The notes under the pieces: model-generated
Database searches by the model: none
Seen by the model: the letters and a program-made list of their open reading frames with translations, nothing else
Told to the model about the DNA's origin: nothing
In this document: piece after piece, positions 62,606-64,000 of the stretch
How positions within the stretch are numbered: position 1 is the first letter of the stretch
Layout: each line of letters begins with the position of its first letter
Made by a program: the position numbers and the translations under genes
Source: Lactobacillus sp. PV034
GTDB taxonomy: Bacteria > Bacillota > Bacilli > Lactobacillales > Lactobacillaceae
Length of the DNA stretch: 64,000 bases
Reading direction: 5' to 3'
NCBI RefSeq assembly: GCF_014522305.1
Contig: NZ_CP041982.1
Span: 253,001 to 317,000 of the forward strand

Positions 62606-62724
62606 AAAAGGCTCCTTTTTAAATTTGATATGTTAACTTATTTATTCTAGCATAAATTGTTATTGAATGAATTTTAAGTTAAGTTATTGGGAAAGGTATA
62701 AATAAAAAAGGGGGGATGAAAGAG

Positions 62725-63225
62725 ATGATAAGTTACGTGTGGGCTGAAGATGAGGCCACAAATATTGGTTATCATGGTAAGCTACCTTGGCATCTGCCGG
62801 CTGATTTACATCATTTTCGTAACTTAACTATTAATCATCCTATAATAATGGGCAGAAAAACTTTTGCTAGTTTGCCAGGAGTTTTGCCGGGAAGATTACA
62901 TGTGGTTTTAAGTCATGATGATAATTTTAGAAAAAAGTATTATACCAATAAAAATGTTTTGGTATTCAATCAAATTTCGGATTTAAAGACGTGGATTAAG
63001 GATCAAGAGCAAGAAATATGTGTGATTGGTGGCAATAGCTTATTTGAACTTTTTAAAGAGGACGTCAAGATTTTACATAGAACAATAATTCATGAGAAGT
63101 TCAAAGGGGATGTCCAAATGCCAAGGCTAAATTATAGTAAGTTTCATTTAATTAATGAGGAAAATTATTTACCAGATAATGAAAATAAGTATGCTTATTC
63201 TTTTTTAGATTATCAACGTAAGTAA
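62725..63225 (+). CDS. folA: Dihydrofolate reductase
   Basis: A 166-residue NADPH-dependent enzyme that regenerates tetrahydrofolate. The start is the ATG at 62725, giving MISYVWAEDEATNIG with GGGGG upstream at suitable distance; ATG 62716 abuts the purine run. Motifs: the LPWHLPADLHHFR active-site region, IIMGRKTFASLP cofactor loop and VIGGNSLFELF. It is complete. thyA, the usual neighbour, is not seen. A strong terminator follows. Confidence 0.93.
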   Translation: MISYVWAEDEATNIGYHGKLPWHLPADLHHFRNLTINHPIIMGRKTFASLPGVLPGRLHVVLSHDDNFRKKYYTNKNVLVFNQISDLKTWIKDQEQEICVIGGNSLFELFKEDVKILHRTIIHEKFKGDVQMPRLNYSKFHLINEENYLPDNENKYAYSFLDYQRK

Positions 63226-63266
63226 AAAGCTAGTATATTGTTATAAACGCAATATACTAGCTTTTT
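63224..63266. terminator. Bidirectional terminator (folA / P-type ATPase)
   Basis: AAAAAGCTAGTATATTG and CAATATACTAGCTTTTT form a 17-bp perfect stem with a nine-base loop, between the convergent genes. Confidence 0.95.
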
Positions 63267-63279
63267 AAATTGTTCTAAA

Positions 63280-64000
63280 TTATTTATTTTTCATAATTGG
63301 TTGATAAATTAAATCAATAATAATTGCAGCAATAAGGGCAACTAAAATTGTAATACCCAAGTTTGACAAATTAATTTGAGTCATTGCTAGTCCAAAAAGT
63401 GCTAAAGCAAAAGTAATTACTACATCGGCGATTTGCACACTATAAACTAAACGTGATGGGGCAGATTGCCAGAAGTATTTTTTAGTACGAGTAATTAAGA
63501 CTAAGAACATAGCACTTAGAACGAGGTAAACGTAAACCATTGTTGATACGACTCCATGAGCAACTCCGTGAGCGTTTAAGTACCAAACAAAACCAAATCC
63601 GATAATGGTCCAACCAGCGGCAAGTGAAAAAGCAATCTTAGCTAATTTTGCCATATTCCAACTTTCAGGCTTATAAGTTACATGAGCATTATCAGTTCCG
63701 ATCATCATAGTAACCATGTTATTCATAATGGTATAAATAACCATTGCGTTTAAAGCCATAGGGATATAGTTAAAGATAAGGTAGGCAAAAGTTAAAAGCA
63801 TGGTTAATTCAGCGGTACGAGCTAGTTTTGTTAAGGACCAGGTAGTCATTCGTTGGTAAACACGGTGTCCAGCATCAAGAATATTAACAATTGGGGTAAG
63901 ACCATCATCAAGTAGAACCATCTTTCCACTCTTTTTAGCCATATCAGCCGCATTAGCAACCGCAATTCCAACTTCAGCTTGTTTAAGGGCAGGAGCATCA
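63280..64000 (-). CDS. P-type cation-transporting ATPase, C-terminal part
   Basis: The 3' portion of a gene that continues past the right edge of the window. In frame, upstream of the first visible ATG, the sequence reads DAPALKQAEVGIAVANAAD, the hinge region (GDGxNDAPAL) of P-type ATPases, so the apparent start at 63942 is internal. The remaining part has about six transmembrane helices (about residues 40-215 of the visible part). GHRVYQRMTTWSLTKLARTAE resembles the plasma-membrane H+-ATPase-like (type IIIA) group rather than heavy-metal pumps. Ion specificity is undetermined because the phosphorylation and M4 regions are outside. Confidence 0.88.
   Translation of the reverse strand, partial: DAPALKQAEVGIAVANAADMAKKSGKMVLLDDGLTPIVNILDAGHRVYQRMTTWSLTKLARTAELTMLLTFAYLIFNYIPMALNAMVIYTIMNNMVTMMIGTDNAHVTYKPESWNMAKLAKIAFSLAAGWTIIGFGFVWYLNAHGVAHGVVSTMVYVYLVLSAMFLVLITRTKKYFWQSAPSRLVYSVQIADVVITFALALFGLAMTQINLSNLGITILVALIAAIIIDLIYQPIMKNK

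Noticed and set aside
63280..63942. Independent membrane protein starting at 63942
   Set aside because: The frame continues upstream to the window edge with P-type ATPase hinge residues, so this is the C-terminus of a larger gene.

Overview
The window is low-GC Firmicute DNA. The protein sequences, the AGGAGG-type ribosome binding sites, the frequent TTG/GTG starts and the gene set (PolC, HrcA/CIRCE, YlxM-Ffh, YlxR/YlxQ, YneF, a helveticin J homologue, oxalyl-CoA decarboxylase with formyl-CoA transferase, PadC/PadR) point to a gut Lactobacillus of the acidophilus/gasseri/johnsonii group. The species is an inference from these genes, not a database result. No tRNA, rRNA, CRISPR array, insertion sequence or phage gene was seen. 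No gene-free stretch exceeds 300 bases.

Region 1 (1-12.7 kb) is an accessory redox and detoxification region. It holds the tail of an alcohol dehydrogenase, a flavodoxin, two LysR regulators, each transcribed away from a target-like gene (an aldo/keto reductase and a cupin), three related NAD(P)-binding atypical SDR proteins, a classical SDR broken by a one-base insertion, a small NTF2-like protein, and the phenolic acid decarboxylase padC with its padR repressor gene. A glycosyltransferase/phosphoesterase pair, a CMD-family protein and a PNPOx-like flavoprotein follow. Region 2 (12.7-16.7 kb) is the conserved ylxM-ffh, rpsP, rimM-trmD and rplS block, with a candidate autoregulatory leader before rplS.

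Region 3 (16.7-18.6 kb) is a two-gene accessory insertion: a helveticin J-like class III bacteriocin and an APH-fold kinase-like protein. Region 4 (18.7-26.7 kb) carries lexA with a divergent ynzC (DUF896) gene, yneF, an asymmetric heterodimeric ABC exporter, cfa and plsC for membrane lipids, and a methyltransferase fused to a GIY-YIG domain. Region 5 (26.7-38.9 kb) is a classic housekeeping run: rpsB-tsf with a Lacto-rpsB-type leader, pyrH-frr-uppS-cdsA-rseP-proS-polC.

Region 6 (38.9-46.2 kb) is the rimP-nusA-ylxR-ylxQ-infB-rbfA operon, preceded by a promoter and an intrinsic-terminator hairpin that may act as an attenuator, followed by truB-ribF. Region 7 (46.2-53.1 kb) is the heat-shock operon hrcA-grpE-dnaK-dnaJ under two tandem imperfect CIRCE operators, then lepA. 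Region 8 (53.1-64 kb) has a class A sortase, recJ, apt, a 42-residue secreted or membrane microprotein, the oxc-frc oxalate operon, a PaiA-like acetyltransferase, cardiolipin synthase with an altered second HKD motif, dihydrofolate reductase and the C-terminal part of a P-type cation ATPase that runs off the window.

The best candidates for something undescribed are the helveticin/kinase pair, the two orphan membrane microproteins with their own expression signals, the frameshifted SDR, the rimP leader hairpins and the padC operator repeats. I saw no wholly new multi-gene system that I could defend.
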